A stretch of DNA of 64,000 nt, from positions 1,922,001 to 1,986,000 of the forward strand of contig JAZGTN010000192.1 in the NCBI GenBank assembly GCA_037783415.1, read 5' to 3'. The notes beneath the pieces were generated by a model. It was not told where the DNA came from, searched no databases, and was given only the letters and a program-made list of their open reading frames with translations. The stretch comes from Leptasterias polaris. Lineage: Eukaryota > Echinodermata > Asteroidea > Forcipulatida > Asteriidae. Every line of letters begins with the position of its first letter. Positions within the stretch are counted from its first letter, which is position 1. The position numbers and the translations under genes were made by a program. Shown in pieces: positions 34,102 to 46,150 of this stretch.

Positions 34102-36610
34102 TATGGTGTTCTAAAGGCGACAGATGTGCGTCGCGTCGTGCCGTCGCGTCGCCTACTCCATCGTCCGTCGTGCCGTCGCCCGTCGCGTCGTGCCGTCGCC
34201 CGTCGCGTCGCCTGTTTTTCAATTGATTTGCATGGTGACTTGGACATCCGTCGTCCGTCGCGTCGTGCCGTCGTCCGTCGCGTCGTGCCGTCGCGTCGTC
34301 CGTCGCGTCGCCCGTCGCGTAACTCGTCGCGTAACTCGTCCTATATATTGTGCCTCCTGGTGGCGCTGCAAGAGACTGTGCATCATGGTACAGTTCAAAA
34401 ACTAATGACTTTTTCATTGGCACTCTTGTCCATGTACTTGTGAAATGATGACAGACGTATGATGTTGTGTGGTTGAAGTGTCATTGATGAATCGAAAATA
34501 ACCCCTAAGTTCCGAGCTTCCGAGCTTCCGAGGGAGCTATCAGAGCAAGTTACCGATGGAAATGTATGGCACATTATTAATGTTATACACCGTTTTCAAG
34601 TTTTCTCCAAGTGATTTGTTTCTTGTAATGTGTCACTTCGTGTAACGTTACTCTCTATTGTGTGATCCATAACTCTGTCACTTCTAGAAATCTCACACAT
34701 GTTAACAATTCAAAGATGAAACCGTCAATTTGGAAAAGCCGGTCCTAATAATTTCAGGCCAAATGAAAGGTATCAGTTAATAAACCTGCTAAATATTGAT
34801 ATGACTAGTGACAGATAAATCATACTCGACCATTGTGTCACTCCGTAATTTATTGCCCAATCAGTATTGAAATGAACATTACAAGTGAATGCTTACAAAT
34901 TTATCATCAAGTTAGAAACACCAAGGACTCATGACCATGTATTTTGTTTTAATGTTAGAAACACCAAGGACTCATGACCATGTATTTTGTTTTAATGTCA
35001 GAAACACCAAGGACTCATGACCATGTATTTTTTTTAAATGATTTGGTGTTAAACAAAGAATTTTTGTCTTTGCCTCCTTTTTGCATAATTGTTGCTACTT
35101 TTTTATGCACTTTCAGGCTTGCGAAAGGCGATATATTAATCCGTTGTCATTACAAATATTATGGCATTATTTACTGTGAAAAAGTGCACACATAACTTCT
35201 GTTTAAAAAAACAAAAACAAAAAACAATGGGAAAAGACCGAAAGTAACAAACTTACTATATCCAGCCAGTAATTCTATTTGAATATTCGCCATGAAAATT
35301 TACTTTATTAATGAACACTAGTTAATTTTATCACCTGTTTTCTTCCGAAACATTTCTCATTGTTAGAGAAGTTTATACCCCTTCCCACTCAAAGTTTAAA
35401 AGGGAAGGATGTAACAATAATTATCTGTTTGGTTTAAATTTGGTGTGAGAGTTTGTTGATGTAATTTTACTTCTTGTGTTTACTGCTAGAGGAAGTTTCT
35501 CCCTTTTGATGGCTTATGTAACAGGTCCAGAAAAACCGTGTTCAGTAGGGACCAAGTGTCTAATGTTCCCTTCCACTGTTTATTCCAACTTAATCTCTTG
35601 TAGCACCCTGGTACAAGTTCATTTCAAGGAATCGTCTGTAATAAACAACCCTCTTGTTTAATCCTTAATCCTTAAGTAGTGGTAATTAAGTCACCCATGT
35701 ATATATATAATGTATTATAGTTTACAGATAAGCAGCCTGTGTGTTCTTCCACCATCACTTCTTTGATTTTATGTACTGGTGGTTCTTCATGTTTTAAAGT
35801 TTTGCCTGTTTCAAGTCATTACTGCTATGGACTCGATTTTAGAGCCATTTTGATTTTAATTTGTAACCTTCCTTGACACATGTGTTTTGTTGTTTTTAGT
35901 GGTTTTTATAAATTCTGTTAGTTCAGTAGTGTTACTGTTGGTCTTGGTTTAGAATTCACTTGATTTATTGCTTTACATGGTTTTGCTTTTGGTCATTGCT
36001 TCATAATCAATAAAGTAATTTTGTGCAAGCCCACCAACCATGTGGAAAATAATTTAGGTAGTATTTTTCCTACGATGCTGCTGTTGACATTGCTTTATTT
36101 TACAGGCTAGTAGGCATGGTAGGGAGGCCGAGGTAGTAAAAACTAATACTTGACATGTTTTTACAATTAAAAGGATATTGTTGAGATGACACGGCAAGCA
36201 GGGATTGATCAAACTATACACATCTGCCATCTAGAATCTCGACGACCTCATCAGACCATGGAGGTAGAATTCTAGTACCAATTGACAGAAAAGTGAAGAA
36301 CGTTTTGGCGAAATATTGAAGGTCCAAATCAATTGAAAAACAGGCGACGCGACGGACGACGCGACGGCACGACGCGACGGACGACGGGCGACGCGACGGC
36401 ACGACGCGACGGACGACGGACGACGCGACGGACGGCGCGACGGGCGACGCGACGGCACGACGCGACGGAAGAGGGCACGACGCGACGGGACGACGGAGGT
36501 TCAAGTCACCATGCAAATCAATTGAAAAACAGGCGACGCGACGACGCGACGCACGACGCGACGGACGACGGCACGACGCGACGCACATCTGTCGCCTTTG
36601 GAACACCATA
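34102..36610. mobile_element. 2.5-kb foldback element with CGTCG-repeat arms
   Basis: Ends TATGGTGTTCTAAAGGCGAC and GTCGCCTTTGGAACACCATA are inverse. Each arm (34102-34342 and 36334-36610) is a CpG-rich array of CGTCG/CGTCC/CGTGC words broken by TTTTTCAATTGATTTGCATG. The six bases TACTTG flank both sides. The ~2-kb centre is AT-rich and non-coding. It includes a 43-bp unit repeated three times (34914-35035) and, at about 35450-36020, sequence that reads like a captured 3' UTR ending in AATAAA (36008). No transposase. Frames of 120-140 codons in the arms come from the repeat. It must rely on a transposase supplied elsewhere. Confidence 0.85.
34914..35035 (+). repeat. 43-bp tandem repeat, three copies
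   Basis: AGAAACACCAAGGACTCATG then ACCATGTATTTTGTTTTAATGT, three times, the last with a T-rich variant. Confidence 0.9.
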
Positions 36611-36616
36611 TACTTG

Positions 36617-38424
36617 ACATTATTTCAAATGTAACTTGAATAATCTTGTATGTTTACAACTTAGCGAATAAGTTTCGCTTTCGGCCAGTCAGCAAAAAGT
36701 AAGCTTACAAATTTTTAAAAGTTCATTAATCAAAATAGGGCCTATGTGGGGTGATACATTTTGAAAGAAAAAGTTCTCACGCAATATGAGAATTCCCACA
36801 GGTGAAAAAAGGGTCCAGGCAATATAGAGCGATTGTCGGGCGTCACTTCCTGTTCTGAAAGGGCCAAGTATTCGGCAAACTAAACAGAAATATTGATGTA
36901 ACGCATTCACTGAAACTTAACACTTTACAAATCACTTCAGTTGTTAAGAAATACGAGTGTTAGTGCACGTGAATAAATAACGCCACACATTTCGTTGGAA
37001 TGTTCAAATTTGAGACTTTCGTTTTCTTTGTATATCGCCCAGCCCCGACCATTTTCATAGCTCCGGTGATGGGGGAATTTGAAAGAAAGCGAAAGATGAG
37101 AAAACAGGTTATTGGGGCAACGGGCAAGTTTTAACCTGCCCAACATAGGTCCTCATGAAAAATAAGAGAACATTAATGATAAAAAACAAGCAGAAAGATT
37201 ACCTATAGGCATAATACAATAAAGCGAAACTATTTTTTTCTTCCGTTGTATCTTTTTCTTCCCCCTGATGAAATACAATCCAAATTTAGTTTTTTCATGT
37301 CCCCCCCCCAAACAAAAAATATAAAAAAATAAAAAAAATAAAAAAACATCCACCTCTTTAGCTCACGTTGGTTAAAGATGCATCGCCAAACTTGTGGCCA
37401 AATTGACAGTAAACATGGATTTAATATTAGATACAGATATTTTCCTTTAGTCGAGGAATTTGTAAACTTTCATTAACTTTCGTTAGTTGAAAGATACAAA
37501 ATAGTTAGTATAGTGTCGAGACCCGACATTACCTATGCTATTATAGCGTTACCAGTCACGCGTAAAACAATATGTATTTCGTGCATTGCGTGGCATCTTT
37601 TTCAATCTGTCAACATTTGTTTTGGGTGAGGCAATGGTACAACTACATTCACGTGACATTACTCGTCTCTTTTCGTTTTGTGTACGTGCAGAAAAAATTA
37701 CATAAAACGCGGCAACTTAAATACAGCTGCAAATGTGAACAGAAACCTGCTGGGCCTTTCGGTTTTGTTTTCAACCCAATCAATTGGCGTTTTAAAGGGC
37801 CTATTATACAGGTGGTCCTTCTATCAACCAATACAACTGTTATGTTTAAGACAAATCCACGTATGGTTCCTGAAGGTTATTCACAGAAATCAGGGAAAAA
37901 ATTTCTTCGTACTATCTAAAACTATATGTCAGTTTTGTTTATAATATTTTAGTGAAAAATTGCAGGGTTAGAACAGGAAATTACTGTTGAAGTGTATCCC
38001 AACTGGGGGAGAGAAAATGAGTTCTGAAGAAACTTCCTGTACGAACTTCCTTGTGGACGACCCCCAGACCTAATAGTCAATTTCCCCCACACACAAAAAG
38101 TAACTTTGAATGTGTGATAACTTTACAGGAGTGCCAATTTTGTCAAAAGTTGTGAAAACTGTTCAACTATTTCGCTTTTCGAAATCGAAATAACTACAGT
38201 ATAAGAGCACAAAACACTGACAAACCACTCTCTAATACGTAGCAACCTGATTCTATGAAATTAGTGTTCACTTAGTTCACAGGTTGTACTAGTGTGGTCC
38301 GTTCAGTGAAAACTAGAGGACTGGAATGTGTGTACACAGTGAGGTTTTACACAGGATTTGTAAGGATATAAACTTAATGGTTGAATTTTTAGTCTGAAAG
38401 CTTACTGATTATGAAGTTCATCTA
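36617..38424. other. Unassigned AT-rich sequence
   Basis: Long T/A-rich and C9 runs at 37210-37350. The frame 37572-37919 follows TTTTGTGTACGTGCAG (possible acceptor, 37676-37691) but lacks a donor and any recognised motif, so it is not called. Confidence 0.3.
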
Positions 38425-39932
38425 CACTGTAAAAACGGCGTTTAGAATCTAAACACATTTCTAAACGCCTCGCTTGTACCCACTTTTTTCACACGTTTAG
38501 CCCTCAACATGTTTAGATTTTGCGTTTCTGTGACATGTTTACCCCGAGACACATTTAGCCTGTGATACGTTTAGATTGAATGTGTTTAGGGTTCATAGTG
38601 AGTGCTAAACATGTTTAAAATCCAACACGTTTCAGAGAATAAGCTTAATTTTTAAACACCTGAAGAAAAGAAAAGAGAAATGTTGCAACATTCGCCTGCC
38701 TGCTTACTGAAACATAACGCTCAAGCTACGCTCGGCATGAGAATCGATAAATCATCATCATCTCAACGGGTCATCGAGATGATTTTCATCGAGATGATTT
38801 GAGGAGCAATGATGCCATAATTTCAGTCATACTGAAAACGGTCATTTTGAAGTCTCAGAATCCGTTCCAATTATATACATTTTGGGCTTTACTTTCTACC
38901 CATGGTGTGAATATTTGAAGTGCTGGCCAATATGATACAACAAAAATTTGCTTCAATTGAATTACACACATTAAAGTGTAAACTACTGCGCAGGAAAGGC
39001 TGTTATACCTACAATGGTTTTGAATAAACACCGAGGTCTATATTTGTGCATATTTAATTAAACCCCGCCCATTTCATTCTAAACAAACTGATGAATTTAA
39101 ACACATACAAAACATGTTTACAAGCAAACATGTTTAGAAATATGTTTGTAAGCTAAATTGGTATCCCTTTAACATGTCAAAAAGCTAAACGTGTTGCGAT
39201 CAATGCAGGTTTGAACTGGTTTGAACATTCAAATACACCAGAATGTGTGTTCATCATTTTAGTACGTTTGCTACCTGAGCAATTTTACTTGCCATGAGGG
39301 GCTAAACGTGTGGAGCATTTTTGATACCTTTGTAAAGTTACGTATTACCAAAATGCGAATTATTTTAAACCCTTTTAATTATGTGTTTATGCCATATAGC
39401 AAAAACGCTCTCCAAGGAAGGCCTATATGCCTACGTGGAAGCCTATCATGACTAGCTGCTTAGCTTTTTCATACCAATAGCAAACGTATTCAATTGATGT
39501 AAACACATTCTGGTGTATTCAAATGTTCAAACCAGTTCAAAACACGTTTAGCTTTTGACATGTTAAAGAGATAGCATTTAGCTTCAAACATATTTCTGAA
39601 CGTGTTTGCGTGTAAACATGTTTTGTATGTGTTTAAATTCAAAACTGCATTTCAAACAAGCACAACAAATCTCAACCCGTTTAGCTTTTTGACATGTTAA
39701 AGAGGTAGCCATTTAGCTTACAAACATATTTCTAAACATGTTTGCGTGTAAACATGTTTTGATTGTGTTTAAATTCAAAACTTCACTTAAAACAAGCATA
39801 ACAAATCTCAACACGTTTAGCTTTTTGACATGTTAAGGAGATACCCATTTAGCTTTCAAGCATATTTCTAAACATGTTTGCGTGTAAACATGTTGTGTGT
39901 GTGTTTAAACGCTAAGCGCCGTTTTTACAGTG
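38425..39932. mobile_element. 1.5-kb TA-flanked element with ~134-bp internal repeats
   Basis: Left CACTGTAAAAACGGCG, right CGCCGTTTTTACAGTG, exact inverse, with TA on both outer sides (38423-38424, 39933-39934). Inside, a unit with CGTTTAGCTTTTTGACATG, AAACATATTTCTAAACATG and GTGTAAACATGTTTTG repeats at about 39543, 39676 and 39811, and once inversely near 39085-39240. No ORF of substance. The terminus resembles that of the 132-bp MITE at 33959 (CACTGCAAAAAC), so both may use one transposase. Confidence 0.85.
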
Positions 39933-39934
39933 TA

Positions 39935-42167
39935 GAAACCGTTTTCTGAGAAATATTCCCCTCTAAAATTAAGCCATATTCGAGGGGAAAAAACCCCCGT
40001 TGCAACAGCTGATTTCGGTTGTTACAACCAAAATTAAGAACAATATGGTTACACGCTTTTAAAAAATGTGCATGGTTTTACACTATTTTCTCCTATTTCA
40101 CACAACGGATTAAGCCCAAATTTTTACAGGTTTGTTAATTAATGTAATGATTTATCACACAAAATACGATCACTGTCTGCGACTATTTTGTCAGCTCTAC
40201 CAATCCTGTAGAATACCTTTGACTGTCATGTACCGAGGCGGCGTCCAGCAGGAAGCCCCATCACTCCTGCCTGGTTTCTGTCACCAAATCTAGGCCGTGG
40301 AGTTGCAGTGTATTGCCCCCTTCAAAGCGGTCACCATTTTAGTTAAATTAATATTATTACCGTCAATTAGCAGTTTTAATTAAGGTCGATGCCCGGAATT
40401 ACTCACCGTAAAAGATAAAGCTCATCATCGGTTTTCACGAAATTGGTGCAGTGTATATATTTTCAGGGTTACTCACGTGACATTGAGTAACACTTGGATC
40501 AGAGATATAATTTTGTGAATTTTTTTATATATATATTTTTTTTTTGGGGGGTGATTGTTTTGTAATTCTGAGTTGATGAATAACGTAGGACATTACTTAT
40601 GATATTTTAGTGCAGTGGGCATGCAGTACTGATGATGAAAACATACTCGGTGTGCAATAAAAACACCGGTGTGCATGTTGCAAAAAACCCAAACATGTTG
40701 GCTTTGGTCAATTAAGACCCTCTCTATCCGCCTGCTTTACCTCAGTACATCGGAAAGAGAAAAGGCTATCTGGACCTGTACTCTCTGCGTATCAGCAACC
40801 TGATAACATGCACTTCCTTTAAATTAATCCCCGGCCGACAACTCAATTAAAGTGATAGTACAAAATTGGAAATAATCAGAAACAAATATTTACGAAGACT
40901 TTTTAATCTGATTTTGATAAACTTGCAACCGTTATCGTTTTCCCGAGGCTGCTATTTCCATGCGATTAATGAGTGAGAAACTTAATTCTCAGTTCGCAGT
41001 TCTTAGTTTCATTCGTCAAAATTGAGAGCTCAGAATGACAGGCCTTTGATCTGTCATGAATGTTCCTGATTTCAGGAATTTTGTTTCATAGCTTGTTCAT
41101 CACCTCAAAAAACGTGAACCACGACAACCATGATGAGTCAAATTGACATAGCGCCTTCTTGTGTCCAAAGTCTGGTTTCCAAACTGTGGCGATGTATAGA
41201 GTCTGTAAATCATTTGTAATGTAACACCCTGGGAGTTCCGTGGGTTTCACCCTTGAGCAATAAAATACATACATTTTTCATTTTTGTGCAATCACACCCG
41301 ATCTTGAAGGTGTACAAATTCCTGACTGGATATCAATCGTGGTTTGTCTGTTAAACTTTATCACCAATATTAGGCAAACTTCAAGACACTCCAAAACCCC
41401 CAGAATTCAACTGCATGTTTTGTTCGATTCTGTTGGACTGAGGACTGCACTGTAAACTGACCATGCTTTATGGGATAAGACATACCACCATAATCAGAGT
41501 CCAACAGTTTGGGTGTTGAGTATTACTCATAATTATGGTGTTGGACGGAGGACTGCGCTCGTAAACTGATTATGCTTTACATTGTAAACTTTTCCACCAT
41601 GACCTATTTTTTATTTAACCTGTGTAAACATATTTGCCTACGGTATATTTTTAATCTTACAAATGTTGTGCACACCCTAAAAGTGAACCTTTAAAGTTTA
41701 GTTATAATAATATGTAGCCTAACAATGTTTATGAGCAAGTGGACTGGGAACAAAATGTACTAAAACAAAAACATTTGTGTATCATTATAGCTGAAAACGT
41801 TCTAAAACAAGAAGTGAAATTTATAATAAGACGTATTCTGAATGCATTTCACCATTATTAAAGCAGGGTATAGTTTAGGTAGTTGTCAAAGACCAGTATC
41901 CTCACTTGGTGTATTCCAACATATGCATAAAATAACAAAACTGTGAACATTTTGGCTCAATTGGGGATCGAAGTTGCAAGAAAATAATGAAAGAAAAAAA
42001 CACCCTTGTTACGTTAGACTTGTGTGTTGAGATGCCTAAGAAAGGCTCCATGCCTAAAGTCTTTCTAAGATTCAATTTAAAATTACCCTTTTTTTCGAAA
42101 AACTATATTACCTCAAAGGGTGTCGTTTCTAACGATGTTTCATAATATCAACAGCTCTCCAGTGCTC
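39935..42167. other. Unassigned sequence with MITE fragments
   Basis: 40000-40220 is a degenerate inverse relative of 3298-3510. 41440-41590 holds CTGTAAACTGACCATGCTTT and AGTCCAACAGTTTGGGTGTTGA, a repeat also present around the 59014-59654 insertion. 41870-42010 is a partial GTATAC-type MITE. No gene recognised. Confidence 0.4.
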
Positions 42168-42530
42168 TTTAAAGGCCCTATACACGATTGGTAAGATCTA
42201 GAAACACAAATGTTCACAGATTCACACATAACTTACATGATTTAAAGTAAGTAAGGGTAGAAAGGGTTCCTTAAAATATTTCTGCCTAAATGCTATCGTT
42301 TCTGAGAAATGAGTAAAGCAATAGTTTTTATCGCGCGCGATAATAAACTCCATGTTTGAAAAACAGAAAACACATAAGGTCTTTTTTCACTATTTTCTCG
42401 TGATCTCGATGACCAATTGAGCTCAAATTTTCACAGGTTTGTTATTTCATGTATGTGGTTGATTACACAAAACATGAACACTGTCTGTGATTATTTTGTC
42501 AGCTCTGCCAATCCTGTATAATACCTTTAA
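42168..42530. repeat. GTATAC-type MITE, left copy of an inverted pair
   Basis: Starts TTTAAAGGCCCTATACACG. Contains TGCTATCGTTTCTGAGAAAT, TATCGCGCGCGATAA, CTCGTGATCTCGATGACCAA and ends AATACCTTTAA. The same sequence is present inversely at 42595-42948. Confidence 0.8.
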
Positions 42531-42594
42531 CCAAGTAAATTTGTATGGTCAAAAATTACCAAAATTACCAAAAGTGTGGTATACCGTACCCTGC

Positions 42595-42948
42595 CTTTAA
42601 AGGTATTGTATACTTTTGGTAACAGCTCAAAATCAGTGTCCCCATTTTGTGTGATTCAACATATATGCATGAACAAACAAACCTGTGAAAGTTTGAGCTC
42701 AATTGGTCATCGAGATCACGAGAAAATAGTGAAAAGAGACCTTATGTGTTTTCTGTTTTTCAAACATCGAGTATCACGCGTGATAAAAACTATTGTTTTA
42801 CTCATTTCTCAGAAACGATAGCATTTTAGGCAGAAATATTTTAAGGAACCCTTTCTACCATTACTTACTTTAAATCATGTAAGTTATGTGTGAATCTGTG
42901 AACATTTGTGTTTTTCGATCTTACCAATAGTGTACAGGGCCGTTAAAG
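42595..42948. repeat. GTATAC-type MITE, right copy of an inverted pair
   Basis: Starts CTTTAAAGGTATTGTATAC and ends GTGTACAGGGCCGTTAAAG. It mirrors 42168-42530 with few differences over ~280 bp (GGTCATCGAGATCACGAGAA, TTCTCAGAAACGATAGCA). The left part diverges from the partner. Confidence 0.8.
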
Positions 42949-43892
42949 ACTGTAAGCTCTGAAACAAAAAGTGAAACTTAATAAAAGAAGATTGATTTAT
43001 GGAAGGGAAAGAGGATCATTGATTTCAAGCACAAACATGGCCCATTCACTCTAGATATTATACTGATATGTAAATACTCCAGGCGCCAATGTTAAATGGC
43101 CATATATGGTTACGATGACTGTGTAGGAACGATTGCATATGTTTCTCTCGTGATAAACGCGGGCCTCAAAAATGCTTTGTACATACATGATGTACATGTT
43201 GATTGATGGTCCCTCACGAGACATTCTCAGAAGAAAAACCAACCAGGAATTGGTTTCATTATTCGAGAATTTTCATCAAAATTGTTCACGCTCTCGAGAC
43301 AGCAGGGAAACGAGTGTCGCATTTTCTATAATTTTTCTTTCCTGACGTTGACAGTATTTCAGATCTAAATATTTCCTTGTTGAGGACTGGCACACACTGG
43401 TGGTACGGACTTTATTATCAGTGATCTTTCAAAGCGAAACCTGCTGTGGAATGTTGGTTCGATAGATTCCAACCCATTTTTTCTTTATTTGTGAACATTA
43501 TTACGTGTATCTGTAGATTTATCCTGTTTATGGCGCAGCGGAAGTGTGTTATCAGTCAAAACGAAAGCTAAAGTAAGCTGCAGTGGGATTAAGCACACAC
43601 AACAGATAATATAAATCTGTGAATTTTATTTGATTCGTTCGTGAACAGTTTCAAATCTGTGAGTTTTATTTTTGAAGCGACAGACGAATGTTCTATCTGT
43701 GATAATGAAGCCGAATGACCATGTGCTTTTATCTATAATTAAACTGTAAGTGATCAAGTTCATCAAACAAAAATGTAAATTATAATTTGCGTTTAAATAG
43801 TGCTTAAAATAGAATTATGTTTTAAAGCGCTTTATTATTTCATCGACAGGTAGGCCTATGCTATAGGTTTGAAATAATGAGATCTATTTGTA
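42949..43892. other. Unassigned sequence
   Basis: No supported exon or bounded repeat. Confidence 0.3.
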
Positions 43893-44432
43893 ATAGCACC
43901 CTGCATGCCTGGTTTACAAGGTGCTGAGGCATAATCTACCGCTCAAGCATGCCATAAAACCCCCTTCTCGTAAAGATACAAGAAACCTGTACAGTTTGCT
44001 CATTAAAGGACAAAAAGTGTCATAACTGGGAACCGAACCCACACTCCTGACAACACCGGGGCTTATAGTTTCTTAAAGCTGCTTAAGCACAAAAAGTTGC
44101 TCAGCACAACAAAATTATGATGACCAGAACACTGTGTTCACATATTGCCATCTGTAATTGGTATCCAGCTCATTTTTGCTTAACAGAAAATCGATAAGCT
44201 AAGCAGCTGTATTGTGCATAGGACCCAATTTCATATATAGCTGCAAAATCACAAAATTAGCTAAGCGCAATCAAAACTATGCTTACCAAAAAAGAATACC
44301 ACCCAAAGTACATGTCACACGCACAATATTAGACTTGTAGCCTGCTGAGCTTTGCTTAGCACAAAGTTGTCTGCTTAAGCCCAGATCTTGAGTCCATGTG
44401 CACTAGACCGCTTGGCCACGACACTTATCCGG
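43893..44432 (-). repeat. tRNA-Leu-type SINE split by a second repeat
   Basis: On the minus strand, GTCGTGGCCAAGCGGTCTAG (A-box-like) followed by GGACTCAAGATCTGG resembles the 5' half of a tRNA-Leu with a CAA-like anticodon position. GGTGTTGTCAGGAGTGTGGG then TTCGGTTCCCA (variable arm and B box) lies ~320 bp further on at 44028-44057. The sequence between (about 44058-44375) is a separate repeat rich in GCTTAGC/GCTTAAGC words. The SINE body continues to about 43893. It is not a functional tRNA. Confidence 0.5.
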
Positions 44433-44814
44433 ACCTTGTTCAATGTAGAAGTCCCTTGGAGACAATATATGCTACCGCAAACGGTTTGAACCAAAATGCC
44501 CGCACCGGCCGCAAACGGCTGCAAAGTGCAAGATCTGTTTTACTTCCTCCATGCTTCCACTAAAAAAAATAATAAATTAAAGTAAAGGTCATGACCTGAA
44601 TTGACATATTCCAATGAATCTCATGTTGAAATGTTGTCTATGTTTTTAAAAACAAAAGCAAACTTTTGATTTATGTTATTTTATTTTTTTAGACGCTTTC
44701 TCAAATATTGTTTAAAAAAATCAACAACAAAACCATGCCTGGGCGTATGGTGATGATTATACAGAAATGAATGGGATATTTTATATAAACTGATCATGCT
44801 ATTTTCTCTTACAG
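44433..44814. other. Unassigned sequence upstream of a candidate exon
   Basis: Nothing recognised apart from the branch-point-like CTGAT at 44791 and polypyrimidine tract of the exon that follows. Confidence 0.3.
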
Positions 44815-44913
44815 ATCATAAGTATTTTCTTGTGGAACCCAATAGGACGAACATCCATGAAACAATGAGGAGGTTAGCGTCTTCCCGGTTAAATGTCCTA
44901 AACGAAGTCATGG
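44815..44913 (+). CDS. Candidate internal coding exon, unidentified protein
   Basis: A 99-bp segment bounded by a strong acceptor (TATTTTCTCTTACAG, ending 44814) and a consensus donor (ATGG|GTAAGC, at 44914). Read in the only open frame (two bases completing a codon, then 32 codons, then one base) it gives HKYFLVEPNRTNIHETMRRL followed by ASSRLNVLNEVM, a plausible helical segment. The exon is symmetric (phase 1-1) and could be skipped without a frame change. No neighbouring exon of the same gene was identified and I do not recognise the protein. Confidence 0.4.
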
Positions 44914-45049
44914 GTAAGCAGTTACTACTGTCGATACTCAACTGTAATCAGTTTGAATCTGGAAGTCCATAGACTCTCCATACCAGCATCATCCAGCATG
45001 CAAATATTGCCGCCTGAAATACTGGTTTAAAGGGGGTGCACAACATTGG

Positions 45050-46150
45050 TATGAGTAAAAATTTAAGTGCAAAAAATAAGTTAGTGGCCTGACGTTTCGA
45101 CCCTAGCAGAGTCTTTCTCGAAGGCTAAATGACAAAACAACACACTTAATATACAAGCATACAGGAGGTACAAGAGCAGTCAAGTGGAAATACATAAATA
45201 GAGAGAGTGAGGTAAGCAGGGATTATGAAGACAAAGGGGGGGGGGGGGGGGGAGGGATTAATATGAAGGGAAGGGAAGGGGATAGCTTGACCACAAAAAG
45301 TTGGAAACACAAAGAACAAAATGGAAGGTTGGAAGAATGGTAAATAATTAGTTAATACAATGTAGGGCAGCCTAAAAATATGGATATATCTAGGTGTGAT
45401 AAAAGGAGAAGGCAAAGACAAAAGTATTAGTCATTTCCTTCTTGGATGTTCATGGGGCTGAGTGGTCTTTATGCGCCTTATCCAAAGTTTTTCCCTACTC
45501 AGACGGACAGTCTCTCTGCAGTTACCTAGTGCCTCAATGCCCTGTAAATTCATGTCAGAAATGGAGTGGTTAGGAAGATTGAAGTGGTGTCCTACAGGTG
45601 TATCCAGCTTTTGGGTGTTGACTGTGGATATGTGGCCATAGAAACGCCTCTTGAGTGTAGTTCTTGTTTCACCTATATATTGAACACCACTAACTCTGCA
45701 AGATATTAGATAGATTAGATTAGTGGTGGTGCAGGTGACATGACCCCTTGTCTTATGGGTGGTACCACCAGTATGGCTGGTAAAGGAGTCCGATTCCCTG
45801 ATGTGTTGTCTACAAACGATGCATTTTGATGTGTTGGAACACCTAAAAGTACCCTGTGGCAAAGGGGGATTAACATCATCATTAATGGGGGGGGGGGGGG
45901 GGGGGGGACTTCTGCCCGGACGATGAGATCCCTGAGACTGGGTGGGCGTCGGTAGGCAACTATGGGTTCTTCCTGTACAGCACGTTGAAGCCGATCTGAT
46001 GTGTGAAAAATATGATGGTTTAATAGAACTGGTTATTTTACGAATGGGAGGAAGTGAGGGGTGAAAAGTAACAACAAAAGTGTTCATATAATTTGCACAC
46101 GACGTACATGGTTTGAAGATGGACATGGTGGGAAACTCTTTTTGAAATAA
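45050..46150 (-). mobile_element. 5'-truncated Penelope-like retroelement with hammerhead-like tail
   Basis: Minus strand: a GIY-YIG ORF (ends at 45431), a 3' region with a C16-like run (45236-45252), then a hammerhead-like motif at 45079-45128 followed by GGCCACTAAC. The same tail (TTGACTGCTCTTGT, TAGCC..CGAGAAAGACT) is repeated at 55950-56310. GIY-YIG plus hammerhead is, from established knowledge, the Penelope signature. The reverse transcriptase is missing. Confidence 0.75.
45079..45128 (-). ncRNA. Hammerhead-ribozyme-like motif of the Penelope tail
   Basis: On the minus strand: AGCCTTCGAGAAAGACTCTG, CTAGGGTCGAAACGTCAGGC. GAC..GTC can form stem II, GAAAC-GTC matches the conserved 3' core and cleavage site with a minimal palindromic ACGT stem III, and GCCT..AGGC can form stem I. 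The 5' core reads TTCGAGA instead of the required CUGANGA, so this copy is probably inactive. Confidence 0.5.

Noticed and set aside
34021..34443. Arg/Ser-rich ORFs in the CGTCG arms (also 36214-36617)
   Set aside because: Direct translation of CGTCG repeats; the same pattern appears on both strands and in both arms.
37572..37919. Candidate exon after an acceptor-like TTTTGTGTACGTGCAG
   Set aside because: No clean donor at its end, lysine-rich AT-driven translation and no family match.
44010..44425. Functional tRNA-Leu gene
   Set aside because: The two tRNA-like halves are ~320 bp apart and the arms do not form a cloverleaf; best read as a split SINE.
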